64,000 nucleotides of DNA from Granulicella mallensis (GCF_014203225.1 NZ_JACHIO010000006.1:248001-312000); one strand, 5' to 3'. Positions 1 through 8,894 are shown, counted from the stretch's first letter. A program made the numbers and translations. The notes: a model not told the origin generated them from the letters alone.

Positions 1-1
1 C

Positions 2-688
2 GGCACCACGCACCTCGACATGGATGCCACCGGCATCGATGTGCTCATCGGCGGCTCGCAGAAGGCCGTGATGATTCCTCCCGGACTCAGCTACCTGGCC
101 GTCAGCCAGCGCGCCTGGGACCGCATGGAAGCCACCTACAACCCGCGCTACTACTTCGACCTGCGCAAAGAGCGCAAGAACGCGAAGAACGGCGAGAGCG
201 CCTATACCCCGGCGGTCGCATTGATCGCGGCACTCGGAGCGGCACTCGACTGGATCGCGGCGCAGGCGGCGACTCCCGAAAACCCGGCAGGCTCACTCGC
301 CGAGGGCCGCAAGAAGCTCGTCGACAACGCCGAAACCATCTCCGCGATGACTCGTGCAGCCGTCGAAGCGCTCGGCTTCAAGCTCTTCAGCGACGCCCCC
401 GGCGCAGCCGCCACGGCGGTGTACGCCCCCGAGGGAGTAGACTCCGGAGTAATCGTCAAGGAGCTGAAGTCGCGTTTTGCGGCGGTCATCACCAACGGCC
501 AGGGCGAGATGAAGGGTCAGATCTTCCGCATCGCTCACCTGGGCTTCTTTGACTATATGGACACCATCGCGCTCATCGGCGCGCTGGAACAGGTCGTCGT
601 GAAGTCGCTGCCGCAGCTTGGTGCAAAGTTCGGCGATGGACTCATTGCAGCCCAGAAGGTCTACGTCGAGCGCACGACCAAAGCGTAG
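2..688 (+). CDS. Class V aminotransferase (alanine/serine-glyoxylate type), 5' truncated
   Basis: The reading frame is open from the window edge, so the N-terminal part lies outside. The visible part contains GGSQKAVM, where the lysine is the expected PLP Schiff-base residue of class V aminotransferases related to serine- and alanine-glyoxylate aminotransferases. The following small-domain sequence (YYFDLRKERKN, YTPAVALIAALGAAL) fits the same group. Such enzymes transfer an amino group to glyoxylate or pyruvate in the cytoplasm; in bacteria some work next to phosphoglycerate dehydrogenase in serine metabolism. The exact substrate cannot be told from this fragment. A strong hairpin follows the stop codon, so this is the last gene of its transcript. 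Confidence 0.85.
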   Translation, partial: GTTHLDMDATGIDVLIGGSQKAVMIPPGLSYLAVSQRAWDRMEATYNPRYYFDLRKERKNAKNGESAYTPAVALIAALGAALDWIAAQAATPENPAGSLAEGRKKLVDNAETISAMTRAAVEALGFKLFSDAPGAAATAVYAPEGVDSGVIVKELKSRFAAVITNGQGEMKGQIFRIAHLGFFDYMDTIALIGALEQVVVKSLPQLGAKFGDGLIAAQKVYVERTTKA

Positions 689-701
689 TGATCTGCCAAA
701 G

Positions 702-731
702 AAAGAACGGCGGCTTGCGTCGCCGTTCTTT
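702..731 (+). terminator. Intrinsic terminator after the aminotransferase
   Basis: AAAGAACGGCG and CGCCGTTCTTT form an 11-bp perfect stem around an 8-nt loop, 14 bases after the stop codon. The right arm itself ends in T residues. It separates the aminotransferase from dnaB. Confidence 0.8.
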
Positions 732-902
732 CCGCAGTCATGTCCACAGCTTTTACAGAGCGTCACCTGCTTCAAGTGCTTGCGCAAGAGTAGTTTCACG
801 TTTTTTCCGATAAACACACAGATCAACCTTTGTCCCAACTAATAGTCAAAGACCCAGGGCTAAAGTAGGCGTTCACCGTTTTCACAAGAGTAGAGTGTTA
901 CC

Positions 903-2315
903 ATGAAAAATTCCGCAGAGAATAGGCAGTACCCGAGCGAACACAATTTCGCCGATGGACTTCCTCAATCAATGCACGCTGAGGTTACTATTCTCGGCGC
1001 GATGTTGTTGGATGCGGTAGCTATTCTAGACGCAACAGCCAAATTGCACATTGATGACTTTTCCATTGACTCTCATCAACGTATCTACAAGGCAATCCTA
1101 GCCCTACTTGAAGCGGGATATGCCGTCGATTTAATCACTGTTAGTGAAGCCCTCTCAAAAACCAAAGAACTAGACAGCATAGGAGGCATGGCATATCTCG
1201 CCTATCTAAGCGAGGGAATTCCACGGCATCCTGCTATCGAGTCCTATGTTCGTATCGTTAAGGACAAGAGCCTTCTTAGACAGTTGATCAATATATTCGA
1301 TTCTGGAATAGGTTTGGCTATTGATCAGGCCGATGAAGCTACGACCATCCTTAATAATGTGGAAGAACGGCTCGCAGAAGTGGCTGATTCCGCAATTCAG
1401 CGAAACTTCTCAGGTATTGCCGAGATCGTCGCTAGCTCATTCGGCTCCATCGACGCTCTTTACGAACAGGGCCGTGAAGTAACCGGCTTGGCCACTCACT
1501 ATATTGAATTTGACAAGATGACCAGCGGCCTACAGCCCAGCGAACTCATCATCATCGCGGCTCGTCCGTCCATGGGTAAGACCGCTTGGGCCGTAAATAT
1601 TGGGCAAAACTGTGCGGTGAAGGATGATAAAGTCGTCGCCTTATTCTCTCTTGAAATGTCAAAGGAATCGCTACTACGACGCATGTTGGCCAGCGAATCT
1701 GCAGTCAGCTCGCGCAAGCTACAGACTGGATTTATTCCGCGAGAGGACAAGGGTAAGCTAATTGATGCCTTGCAACGCTTGGTCGAGTCAAAATTGTTCA
1801 TTGACGATACACCTGGCATCACACTGGCAGAGATGCGCGCCAAGTGCAGACGCCTCCTTCAGCAGCAGAAAGGGCTTGACCTAATCATTATCGACTACCT
1901 GCAGCTTATGACCGGCTCGGCGAGCAGTTCGCAGAAGAAGTTCGAAAACCGTACCCAGGAAGTCAGCTCAATCTCGCGCGGCCTTAAAGCATTGGCCAAA
2001 GAACTCAAGGTTCCGGTCATCGCTCTGTCGCAGCTCTCACGTGGCAGCGAACAGCGCACAGGTGACAAGAAGCCCCTGCTCTCAGATCTGCGCGAATCGG
2101 GTTCTATCGAACAGGACGCCGACGTGGTCGCGTTCATCCATCGCGAAGAGTACTACGACCGCGAGAACGAAGACATCAAGGGCCAGGCGGAGATCATCAT
2201 CGCCAAGCAGCGTAACGGCCCGACAGGCACCGTCAAGATGGCCTACCTCGCTGACTACACGCGCTTTGAGAACCTAGACACGGTGCATGGCGAGTCTGGC
2301 GGCGACGCTTACTAG
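903..2315 (+). CDS. dnaB: Replicative DNA helicase DnaB
   Basis: This 470-residue protein has the usual DnaB layout: an N-terminal primase-interaction domain (about residues 20-130), a linker, and a RecA-like ATPase. Walker A is ARPSMGKT (about residues 220-227), followed by SLEMS and the Walker B segment LIIIDYLQLM (about 327). The arginine-rich and DLRESGSIEQDADVV motifs near the C terminus are also present. It unwinds DNA as a hexamer at the replication fork with the primase encoded at 34124-35917. The first two thirds of the gene is visibly richer in A/T and uses different codons from the last third, which matches the surrounding GC-rich genes. That suggests a recombinant or partly transferred gene. 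The start is ATG at 903; no strong Shine-Dalgarno sequence is seen. Confidence 0.95.
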   Translation: MKNSAENRQYPSEHNFADGLPQSMHAEVTILGAMLLDAVAILDATAKLHIDDFSIDSHQRIYKAILALLEAGYAVDLITVSEALSKTKELDSIGGMAYLAYLSEGIPRHPAIESYVRIVKDKSLLRQLINIFDSGIGLAIDQADEATTILNNVEERLAEVADSAIQRNFSGIAEIVASSFGSIDALYEQGREVTGLATHYIEFDKMTSGLQPSELIIIAARPSMGKTAWAVNIGQNCAVKDDKVVALFSLEMSKESLLRRMLASESAVSSRKLQTGFIPREDKGKLIDALQRLVESKLFIDDTPGITLAEMRAKCRRLLQQQKGLDLIIIDYLQLMTGSASSSQKKFENRTQEVSSISRGLKALAKELKVPVIALSQLSRGSEQRTGDKKPLLSDLRESGSIEQDADVVAFIHREEYYDRENEDIKGQAEIIIAKQRNGPTGTVKMAYLADYTRFENLDTVHGESGGDAY

Positions 2316-2345
2316 CACTACGATTTGTATCTACAAATCTATGAA

Positions 2346-2566
2346 CCTGCCCCTAAAGCCTGTCATTTCGACCGACTAACGGGAGCGGAGAAACCCCTGT
2401 ATTTCGCGGCTGCTCCTACTACCAATGAAGCCAAAGGGGGCACACTGTACGCTCTGCCTGCGATTCTTGTTGTCAGCCACAAAGTGTGTCCTGTCCTAGG
2501 CATCGCAGAATACAGGGGTTTCTCCACTCCCGTTAGTCGGTCGGAATGACAAGGTTTAGGGGCAGG
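2346..2566. repeat. Long imperfect palindrome (GTCATTCCGACC family)
   Basis: Arms of about 58 bases (2346-2403 and 2509-2566) are near-perfect inverted copies of each other. They share GACCGACTAACGGGAG, GAGAAACCCCTGTATT and the outer CCTGCCCC, and surround a loop of about 105 bases. The element fills the space between dnaB and the first toxin-antitoxin pair. No protein is encoded. It may act as a transcription end or be a non-autonomous repeat. Confidence 0.8.
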
Positions 2567-2613
2567 CCAGGCATTGTAGTAACATATCTACATTGTCTGG
2601 CAGGAGGTACCTT

Positions 2614-2868
2614 ATGGCCATCACGACCTTTTCCAGCCGCCAGTTCAATCAGGACGCCAGCAAGGCCAAGAAGGCTGCGGAGTCCGGTCCGGTGTTCATT
2701 ACGGACCGGGGACGGCCCGCACATGTGCTGCTGACCTATGCCGCGTACAGGAAGATCAGCGGCGAGCCTGCGAAGATCGCCGACCTTCTGGCGATGCCGG
2801 GAGCCGAAGACATTGAATTCGAGGCTCCGAAGCTGCACGATCTCGCACAACCGGCAGACCTCTCCTGA
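2614..2868 (+). CDS. Phd/YefM-type antitoxin
   Basis: This 84-residue protein starts MAITTFSSRQFNQDASKAKKAA and continues GPVFITDRGRPAHVLLTYAAYRKI, the classic Phd/YefM fold: an N-terminal DNA-binding dimer domain and a disordered C-terminal tail that masks the toxin. The start at 2614 is chosen because AGGAGG lies just upstream (2602-2607). The stop codon overlaps the ATG of the PIN toxin by ATGA, so the two are translationally coupled. The antitoxin should neutralise the toxin and repress its own promoter, which is expected between the palindrome and this gene. Confidence 0.9.
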   Translation: MAITTFSSRQFNQDASKAKKAAESGPVFITDRGRPAHVLLTYAAYRKISGEPAKIADLLAMPGAEDIEFEAPKLHDLAQPADLS

Positions 2869-3293
2869 TGTACCTGCTCGATACCAATGTCGTATCCGAG
2901 TTGCGCAAGGTGCGCTCCGGGAAGGCGGACCGCCACCTCTCCGACTGGGCAAACGGCGTAGATGCCTCCGATTTGTATCTATCGGCGATCACGATTCAGG
3001 AGTTGGAGATCGGCGTTCTGCTCGTCGAACGCCGTGACTTTTCACAAGGGGCGATGCTCCGGGCATGGCTCAACAACTATGTGCTGCCTGCGTTCGACAA
3101 CCGCATCCTGGCTGTCGATATCGCTGTAGCCCAACGCAGTGCGCATCTCCATGTGCCGAATCCTCGTCCCGTTCGCGATGGCCTGATCGCCGCAACGGCG
3201 ATGGTGCACGGCATGACCGTCGTGACGCGCAATACTGCCGACTTTGCGACAACCGGGGTGCTCCTTCTCAATCCGTGGACAAGCCTCAAATAA
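2868..3293 (+). CDS. VapC-like PIN-domain toxin ribonuclease
   Basis: The 141-residue protein has the acidic PIN residues: LLDTNVVSEL at the N terminus, TIQELEIG in the middle, then RDGLIAATA and TRNTADF. These line up with the Mg-binding aspartate/glutamate set of VapC (FitB-like) RNases, which cleave tRNA or other RNAs when free of antitoxin. All key acidic residues are present, so it looks intact. Pairing with a Phd-type antitoxin rather than a ribbon-helix-helix protein is common for this subgroup. The length is normal. Confidence 0.9.
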   Translation: MYLLDTNVVSELRKVRSGKADRHLSDWANGVDASDLYLSAITIQELEIGVLLVERRDFSQGAMLRAWLNNYVLPAFDNRILAVDIAVAQRSAHLHVPNPRPVRDGLIAATAMVHGMTVVTRNTADFATTGVLLLNPWTSLK

Positions 3294-3310
3294 AACGTCT
3301 CCTGCCATCC

Positions 3311-3332
3311 TCCTGACACAACGTTGTCAGGA
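3311..3332 (+). terminator. Hairpin after toxin gene
   Basis: TCCTGACA and TGTCAGGA form an 8-bp stem shortly after the toxin stop. The T tract is weak, so this is a possible rather than certain intrinsic terminator. Confidence 0.45.
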
Positions 3333-3387
3333 GCCTTCTCCTACTCTGCGGTTGTAGTCGATTTCATATCGCACAGGAGACACTCCC

Positions 3388-3762
3388 ATGAGCAAGTTTG
3401 AAGGCAACGCCGTAACCTGGTTCGAGATCCCCGCCACCGACATGCAGCGCGCCGTTCATTTCTACGAGACGCTGCTCGATAAGAAGCTCTGCGCGTTTCC
3501 CAGCGCCGTTCCCTACTTCATGTTTCCGGCCGAACGAGGCGCTGTGGCCGGAGCGCTGATCCACAGCCCGCTGCAAAAGCCCACGGCCGACGGTACGATG
3601 GTCTATCTCAACGTCGATGGCCAACTCGATGCCACGCTCGGACGCGCCAACACTCTTGGCACAACCGTGCTTGTGCCACGCACGGAGATCCCCGGCGGCT
3701 TTGGATCCTATGCCTGCCTGCTGGACTCCGAGGGCAACCACATCGGACTGCACAGCCGTTAA
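3388..3762 (+). CDS. VOC-family (glyoxalase-like) protein
   Basis: This 124-residue protein has one vicinal-oxygen-chelate module pair: WFEIPATDMQRAVHFYETLLD at the N terminus and PGGFGSYACLLDSEGNHIGLHS at the C terminus. It is the usual length of single-module VOC proteins, a family that includes glyoxalase I, dioxygenases and antibiotic-binding proteins. No specific substrate can be assigned. It lies 21 bases before a WYL-type regulator on the same strand, an arrangement often seen when the regulator controls or is co-expressed with the VOC protein. AGGAGA precedes the ATG. Confidence 0.85.
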   Translation: MSKFEGNAVTWFEIPATDMQRAVHFYETLLDKKLCAFPSAVPYFMFPAERGAVAGALIHSPLQKPTADGTMVYLNVDGQLDATLGRANTLGTTVLVPRTEIPGGFGSYACLLDSEGNHIGLHSR

Positions 3763-3783
3763 CCCACAGAAGAGAGGCCCGCA

Positions 3784-4533
3784 ATGAGACGCAGCGACCG
3801 CCTCTTTCGCATCGTGCAGATGCTTCGCTCCGGACGCCTGAAGACGGCTCGCGCTTTAGCCGAGCGGCTTCAGGTCTCCGAACGCACCATATATCGTGAC
3901 GTTCGCGACCTGCAGCTTGCAGGCCAGCCTATCGAAGGCGAGGCCGGCGTGGGCTACACGCTGCGCCGCGAGTTCGATCTGCCACCGCTGATGTTTACTC
4001 CTGAAGAACTAACGGCATTGGTGCTCGGCGCACGCCTGGTAAAGGCCTGGGGCGGAGTGGAAAATGCGACAGCCGCGGACTCCGCGCTGGCCCGCATCGA
4101 GGCCGTGCTCCCCCCTGCTCTCGCCGATAGTCTCGATGCCATCCTGCTCTATGCGCCCGGCTACCGGATGCAACAGCCCCAGCGCCGCCTGCTCGACCGC
4201 GTCCACAAGGCATGCCTGGAATGCCACGCAATTCGCTTCGCCTACACCCGCCTGAACGGCGAACCCTCCGAGCGCACCGTGCGCCCGTTAGCGCTCTACT
4301 GCTGGAGCGGCACCTGGACGGTCGTGGCCTGGTGCGAACTGCGCGAGGACTTCCGCGTCTTCCGACTCGACCGCATCGCGCACTGCGAGGTGCTCGACCG
4401 CACCTTTGAACAGAATCGCGGCCAGAGACTCAGTGACTTCCTTCGCCAGATGAAGGCCGAGTCAGAGACTTGGATAGCGAACCACCTCGGGCCGGAGACG
4501 CCAACCAATCGCCCACCTGCATCTGATGTATGA
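3784..4533 (+). CDS. HTH/WYL-domain transcriptional regulator (YafY type)
   Basis: The 249-residue protein starts with a winged helix-turn-helix (RSDRLFRIVQMLRSGRLKTARALAERLQVSERTIYRDVRDL, roughly residues 3-40). A WYL domain follows from about residue 130, with HAIRFAYTRLNG and RTVRPLALYCWSGTWTVVAWC. WYL domains bind small ligands or nucleic acid and control regulator activity. It follows the VOC gene closely, suggesting one transcript. It ends just before the second toxin-antitoxin pair. The target genes are not visible from sequence. Confidence 0.9.
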   Translation: MRRSDRLFRIVQMLRSGRLKTARALAERLQVSERTIYRDVRDLQLAGQPIEGEAGVGYTLRREFDLPPLMFTPEELTALVLGARLVKAWGGVENATAADSALARIEAVLPPALADSLDAILLYAPGYRMQQPQRRLLDRVHKACLECHAIRFAYTRLNGEPSERTVRPLALYCWSGTWTVVAWCELREDFRVFRLDRIAHCEVLDRTFEQNRGQRLSDFLRQMKAESETWIANHLGPETPTNRPPASDV

Positions 4534-4553
4534 TGCAGGATGCGGAGGTAAAT

Positions 4554-4787
4554 ATGCGGACGACTTTGACCATAGACGATGATGTACTCGCCGCAGCTAA
4601 GGGTTTGGCTGAACAAAAGCATCAGACTGTCGGTGAAGTTATCTCAGCTCTGACGCGCCAGGCATTGAGACCTGTCACATCCGGTATCTCAATCCGCAAT
4701 GGCATAACCCTATTACCTATTCGTGGTGATGGACAAGTCATAACGGACGATCTGGTAAATCAGCTTCGCGACGAGCTTCCAGAATGA
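4554..4787 (+). CDS. VapB-like ribbon-helix-helix antitoxin
   Basis: This 77-residue protein begins MRTTLTIDDDVLAAAKGLAEQ, a ribbon-helix-helix strand and helix typical of VapB/CopG antitoxins. It ends in a toxin-binding tail (ITDDLVNQLRDELPE). The start at 4554 is preceded by GGAGG at a good distance; an upstream in-frame ATG (4530) overlaps the WYL gene and is less likely. The stop overlaps the next ATG as ATGA. It probably represses its own promoter together with the toxin. Confidence 0.88.
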   Translation: MRTTLTIDDDVLAAAKGLAEQKHQTVGEVISALTRQALRPVTSGISIRNGITLLPIRGDGQVITDDLVNQLRDELPE

Positions 4788-5215
4788 CCTTTCTTTTGGA
4801 TGTCAACATTCTGATCGCGCTGATCGATCCTCTTCACATTCGCCATGACGAAGCCCATCGATGGCTAGCTGAGCACAAACATGACGTATGGGCTACATGC
4901 CCGATTACAGAAAATGGCGTGCTTCGTATCGTCGGGCATCCTCGTTACCCAAACTCGCCTGGCACGCCGGCAGCAGTTGTGCGGTCGCTACTCGATTTGC
5001 GGGCATTACCGAACCATACCTTTTGGGCTGATGATGTAAGCCTTTTGGATAGCAATCTACTGGACGCATCGCGCCTTCTTACTTCAGGACAGATTACAGA
5101 CAGCTACCTGTTGGCTCTCGCACAAGCTCATGACGGACAATTGGCCACCTATGATCACCGATTGATTACCACTGCGGTACGCGGTGGCAATCAAAACCTG
5201 CATGTAATCATCTGA
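4784..5215 (+). CDS. VapC-like PIN-domain toxin ribonuclease
   Basis: The 143-residue protein begins MTFLLDVNILIALID and carries TENGVLRIVGHP, ITDSYLLALAQAHDGQLATYD near the C terminus. These give the acidic residues of a PIN RNase active site in the subgroup common in mycobacteria and acidobacteria. It is complete and translationally coupled to the VapB-like protein. It is quite different in sequence from the PIN toxin at 2868, so the two modules are not a recent duplication. Confidence 0.88.
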   Translation: MTFLLDVNILIALIDPLHIRHDEAHRWLAEHKHDVWATCPITENGVLRIVGHPRYPNSPGTPAAVVRSLLDLRALPNHTFWADDVSLLDSNLLDASRLLTSGQITDSYLLALAQAHDGQLATYDHRLITTAVRGGNQNLHVII

Positions 5216-5224
5216 CGATCGCTC

Positions 5225-7039
5225 TTACTCCGTCTCGCCCGGCACCAGCTTCGGATTGATCTTCACCGGCGCCGACTCATACGGCATCCCCTTGTCCAGC
5301 GCTGCCTCGAGCGCCTTGTCGTAGCCATAGAGATCGCTGAAGAAGTGGATGGAGCCATCCTCATCGGCCGTCGCCGTGAAGTAGCCGATGATCACAGGCA
5401 ATGTCGTCTTCAGATTGACGGTCTTATTGTCCTTATCGCCGTTCATCGCCTCGGAGATCTTGTCCTCATCCCAATCACCCTGGCCCTGTAATACCCACGC
5501 AGCCATCTGGTCGGCGTGCTCCAGGCGCACGCAGCCGTGCGAACGGTCGCGGCGCGTCAGGTTGAAGAGCGGCAGCTCCGGCGTGGAGTGCATGTAGACG
5601 TCATACTCGTTCGGGAAGAGGAACTTCACCAGGCCCAGAGAGTTCTTCGGCCCCGGCTTCTGCCGCACGATGTAGCGCAGATGCTCGATGTCGTGAGCCG
5701 TGTAGCCGGTAACGACCGTGCCATCGTTCCTCGCCACCTCGTACCCCTTATCCGCAAGGTAGCCGATGCCGCTTCGCTGAATATGAGGCATCAGCTCCTT
5801 CTTGATGATCGACGGTGGCACGTTCCAGTAAGGACGAAACACGACATACCGCATCGAGCGAACGAACATCGGGGTGTCGTGGTTACCTTTAGCCTCGCCG
5901 TCGACGATCTTCATCTTGAACGCAACCGAGTGGTCGGGATCGTACGCGCGGACGACGAACTCCGGCAGGTTCACCAGCACACGCGGGTTGATGAAGTTGT
6001 CCGGCATCCAGCGCCAGCGCTCCAGTGAGTTTGCGAGCTGCTGCACCCGCACGTCCATCGGCACATTCAGCGAGTCAATGGTCGATTGCGTCAGCTTGCC
6101 ATCCGCCGTAAGACCGTGGCGCTGCTGATAGTGCTTCACCGCCGCTACGAGCTCCGCGTTATAGCTTCTGGGACCGGTTGCATCGGAAGTCGCCGGGGTG
6201 TCAGGATCTGTTGCTGGCACATCTCCCTCTAGCTGCAGCCGTGCCAGCAGCTGTGGCAACGCTGCATACGACCCACCCTGCACAATCGGCTTGGCACCTG
6301 TCGCGCCCAGGGAGGGCAGCGGTGGCTGCGGATTCGCAGCCTGTTGTTTGGCTAGTTCGAGGTACTGCGCCAACCCCTTCTGTAGCGCGACGTACATTGC
6401 ATTTTGCGGCTCGACGGTGGCGATCGCCCCGGACACATCGGCAGAATCGAGAACCTGTCCGCTCAGAAACGCCGGCAGGTCAAACGCCGCGCGCTTGGAC
6501 GGAACGTCGATGTCGAAGTTCAGGGACTGCGGGTTCACGCGACCGACATGCAGATCGGAGATATAGCGCATGGCCGAGATGGTCAGCGCGGTATCGAACT
6601 GGGCCTCTTCGCCTGGTCTGCCAGGACTTGCCGCAAGCTTCTGCACACGCTCCGGCCAGAGCAAGGCGTCATAGTCTTCCGGTTTGAGGCCCTTCTGCTC
6701 GGCGTCGGTAAAAAGTGAGATCAGCGCTGTAGCCTGGGAGGTTGGCTTGCCATCTCGCAGCCATGCCGGTTCATAGACACGGTCGATGTAGAACTTCTGC
6801 ACCTGCGCCTGATAGTCGGAGTAGTTCGGCCACTTGAGGATCGCAAGCTGGGGCGAGCCGATCAGCTTCTGGACCTCGGTACCCGTATCGCCCTTGGGTT
6901 GAGGAAGAGGAATGCTGGGATGCGACGAGGAGACAGGGGCCGACTGGCAACCCTTGCAGCCGGATAGCGAGAGAAGCGTGAGCGAAACAAACGCGAGCGC
7001 CAAGGCGGCGCGGACGGTAGTCGAGGGAAGCTTCTTCAC
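5225..7039 (-). CDS. L,D-transpeptidase (YcbB/LdtD type), lipoprotein
   Basis: This 604-residue protein has a lipoprotein signal (LTLLSLSGC, lipidated Cys near residue 28). A scaffold region follows, then a peptidoglycan-binding domain (VAAVKHYQQRHGLTADGKL) and a YkuD catalytic domain. The active site is SHGCVR, with the cysteine at about residue 503 and the upstream HST of the YkuD fold. Such enzymes make 3-3 crosslinks in peptidoglycan in the periplasm, allowing growth when D,D-transpeptidases are inhibited. Length and domain order match the YcbB group. It is convergent with the VapC gene, with only nine bases between them. Confidence 0.92.
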   Translation of the reverse strand: MKKLPSTTVRAALALAFVSLTLLSLSGCKGCQSAPVSSSHPSIPLPQPKGDTGTEVQKLIGSPQLAILKWPNYSDYQAQVQKFYIDRVYEPAWLRDGKPTSQATALISLFTDAEQKGLKPEDYDALLWPERVQKLAASPGRPGEEAQFDTALTISAMRYISDLHVGRVNPQSLNFDIDVPSKRAAFDLPAFLSGQVLDSADVSGAIATVEPQNAMYVALQKGLAQYLELAKQQAANPQPPLPSLGATGAKPIVQGGSYAALPQLLARLQLEGDVPATDPDTPATSDATGPRSYNAELVAAVKHYQQRHGLTADGKLTQSTIDSLNVPMDVRVQQLANSLERWRWMPDNFINPRVLVNLPEFVVRAYDPDHSVAFKMKIVDGEAKGNHDTPMFVRSMRYVVFRPYWNVPPSIIKKELMPHIQRSGIGYLADKGYEVARNDGTVVTGYTAHDIEHLRYIVRQKPGPKNSLGLVKFLFPNEYDVYMHSTPELPLFNLTRRDRSHGCVRLEHADQMAAWVLQGQGDWDEDKISEAMNGDKDNKTVNLKTTLPVIIGYFTATADEDGSIHFFSDLYGYDKALEAALDKGMPYESAPVKINPKLVPGETE

Positions 7040-7221
7040 AGAAAGTGCCTCAGGTGCATCTTGATGATGCCGAGTAGAACAGAATTTGGCTAGCAGAATG
7101 CTTTAAGTTTATTCAATTTTCTGCTGGACCTGTACGAAACTGCCCTTTCACTCGCAAATCGATAGAACAAGAGACAAATATTCAGGTTCTCTGCATCGTT
7201 CTTGAAGATTGAAACTAGAAA

Positions 7222-8424
7222 CTAGGCCAACACCCCAGCCATCGACATCCAGCACAACGCCGCCTGCGTCACAACCATTGCTCCCGACAGCAGCAGAAAC
7301 AGCTTGCGCTGCCGCGTCTCCAGCGCATCGGCGAAGACGCCGCCGATAAAGGTGAAGAGAAACGGCAAAGCCCACAGCCAGGGCGCGGTCACCACCTGCG
7401 TCGTATACAGGGGAAGGAGCGCCAGCATCATCACAAGGGGGGCGGTATTGCCGAAGTACCGGCTGCGGCGTGACGTCACATAGATCGCCAGCGCCACGAC
7501 TGTGGCAATCAGGATGCCCGCATTGGCCGGCGTCGTCACGAAGCGGTGCGCGGCCTCCAGAGAGAACCAGAACCGTCCGCTGCCGCCGGTAAAGACGTAG
7601 CTGAAGGGCGCGGGCCGAAAGCCAAACGAGGCAAACACAATCGCCAGCGCACCCAGCCCTGCGAAGACCATGATCTGCGACACATAGCTGCGCCGCCGCT
7701 CCGCGAGGTAGAAGAAAAACACGAGACCGGCGACAAACCCAATCATCCCGGCCAGCAGGTGCGCCGCAGCCGTAAAGCCCAGCGCTACCGTCAGCAGGAC
7801 GATCCGGGGACGCCACTTCCGTCTCGGCCCCTGGAGCGCGTGAGCCACGCCCATCGCCGTATAGACGAGCCCGTAAAGCCCCCACAGCGCAAGAATCTCA
7901 TTGTTCGGCATCGTCGCGTACCGGACGATCGCCGGGCAGAAACAGTAGAGTGCCAGCGCCAGCGCGCCACCCTCATTGCCGAAGAGCCGCTTGGCGACCC
8001 ACCACAGTCCCCCGCCAAGCCACACCGCAAACAGGCAGAAGGGGAGTCGCAGCAGATACTTCACCCAGGAGAGCTCGTGCCGTGTCTCCCAGGTGGTCCC
8101 GTTCAGCCCACCGTTCGCGTAGAGCTTGTTTTCAGGCTTGCGGAAGTGGTCGGCGCCCAGCATCAGGAGGCGCTGGGCCGTAAGCGGAAAGCCCGCCAGG
8201 CGGTAGGCGAAGGTTCCGTCGCCGTTCAGGTTGCCGCAGGTCGTGAAGTAGCCGGCAACAGGGGAGGGCCGCTCCCACATCTCGCGGCCGCAGCGGGCGT
8301 AGCGGTAATCGTTGGCGTCGAGCGGCCGGTGCGCGATCGACCAAAGGCACTCGCCGAAGAGTATAAGCAGCAACAGCGCGGCGACTCTCTGTCCGCGCCC
8401 AATGTAGAAGCCTTTAAGTCTCAT
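7222..8424 (-). CDS. Polytopic membrane protein, glycosyltransferase-39-like
   Basis: The protein of about 400 residues has roughly ten hydrophobic segments (for example VAALLLLILFGECLWS and FTAAAHLLAGMIGFVAGLVFFF). An early loop contains DANDYRYARCGREMW, placed like the acidic loop of GT-C/ArnT-type glycosyltransferases. No clear signature proves activity, so substrate and function are unknown. The start at 8424 (MRLKGFY) is preferred, because the longer frame would run into the divergent gene at 8471. Between this gene and the upstream L,D-transpeptidase there are about 180 bases with no gene. Confidence 0.65.
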   Translation of the reverse strand: MRLKGFYIGRGQRVAALLLLILFGECLWSIAHRPLDANDYRYARCGREMWERPSPVAGYFTTCGNLNGDGTFAYRLAGFPLTAQRLLMLGADHFRKPENKLYANGGLNGTTWETRHELSWVKYLLRLPFCLFAVWLGGGLWWVAKRLFGNEGGALALALYCFCPAIVRYATMPNNEILALWGLYGLVYTAMGVAHALQGPRRKWRPRIVLLTVALGFTAAAHLLAGMIGFVAGLVFFFYLAERRRSYVSQIMVFAGLGALAIVFASFGFRPAPFSYVFTGGSGRFWFSLEAAHRFVTTPANAGILIATVVALAIYVTSRRSRYFGNTAPLVMMLALLPLYTTQVVTAPWLWALPFLFTFIGGVFADALETRQRKLFLLLSGAMVVTQAALCWMSMAGVLA

Positions 8425-8470
8425 CGTCTGAGGTGAGTTTACTAGCAGCGAGGCCTTGTACCCTGTAGAT

Positions 8471-8887
8471 ATGGATTCGTTGACCTTCAAACCCGGTGAT
8501 GCCTTTCTCTCCTCCGACTCGCCCGCCGTTCCCTGGACGGCCGTCTTTGAGGACGAAGGCGAAAGCGGATACTTCTACGCCTGCGACCGCTCCCAGCAGA
8601 CCCAGGAACACAGCATCATGGACGCGATGCTGGTCTACAACATCTCCTCGTTCAAGGAACCCGACCGCGAGTACATCGCCAGCGTGCAGTGGTCGCGGGA
8701 CGGCCAGCAATGCGTGCTGTACATCGACGGCAGTGCACAGGCGCTGATCGACTTTGCGCGGAAACTGAGTTTCTGCCGCACAAACTTCCCCAACTTTCTG
8801 GAGCAAAGCGGCGAGATCTGGCGGAAAAACTCCCATGCCTGGGATGAAGAGGCGATTCGCCGGTTCGAAGCAGCGATTTACACCTAG
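8471..8887 (+). CDS. Small conserved protein, probably DUF2251
   Basis: This 138-residue soluble protein contains PWTAVFEDEGESGYFYACD, then HSIMDAMLVYNIS and QCVLYIDGSAQALIDF. The pattern resembles the DUF2251 family, recalled from memory and not checked. No function is known. The ATG at 8471 is used; it lies 46 bases from the start of the divergent membrane protein. A strong terminator follows at 8895. Confidence 0.7.
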   Translation: MDSLTFKPGDAFLSSDSPAVPWTAVFEDEGESGYFYACDRSQQTQEHSIMDAMLVYNISSFKEPDREYIASVQWSRDGQQCVLYIDGSAQALIDFARKLSFCRTNFPNFLEQSGEIWRKNSHAWDEEAIRRFEAAIYT

Positions 8888-8894
8888 ACACAGC

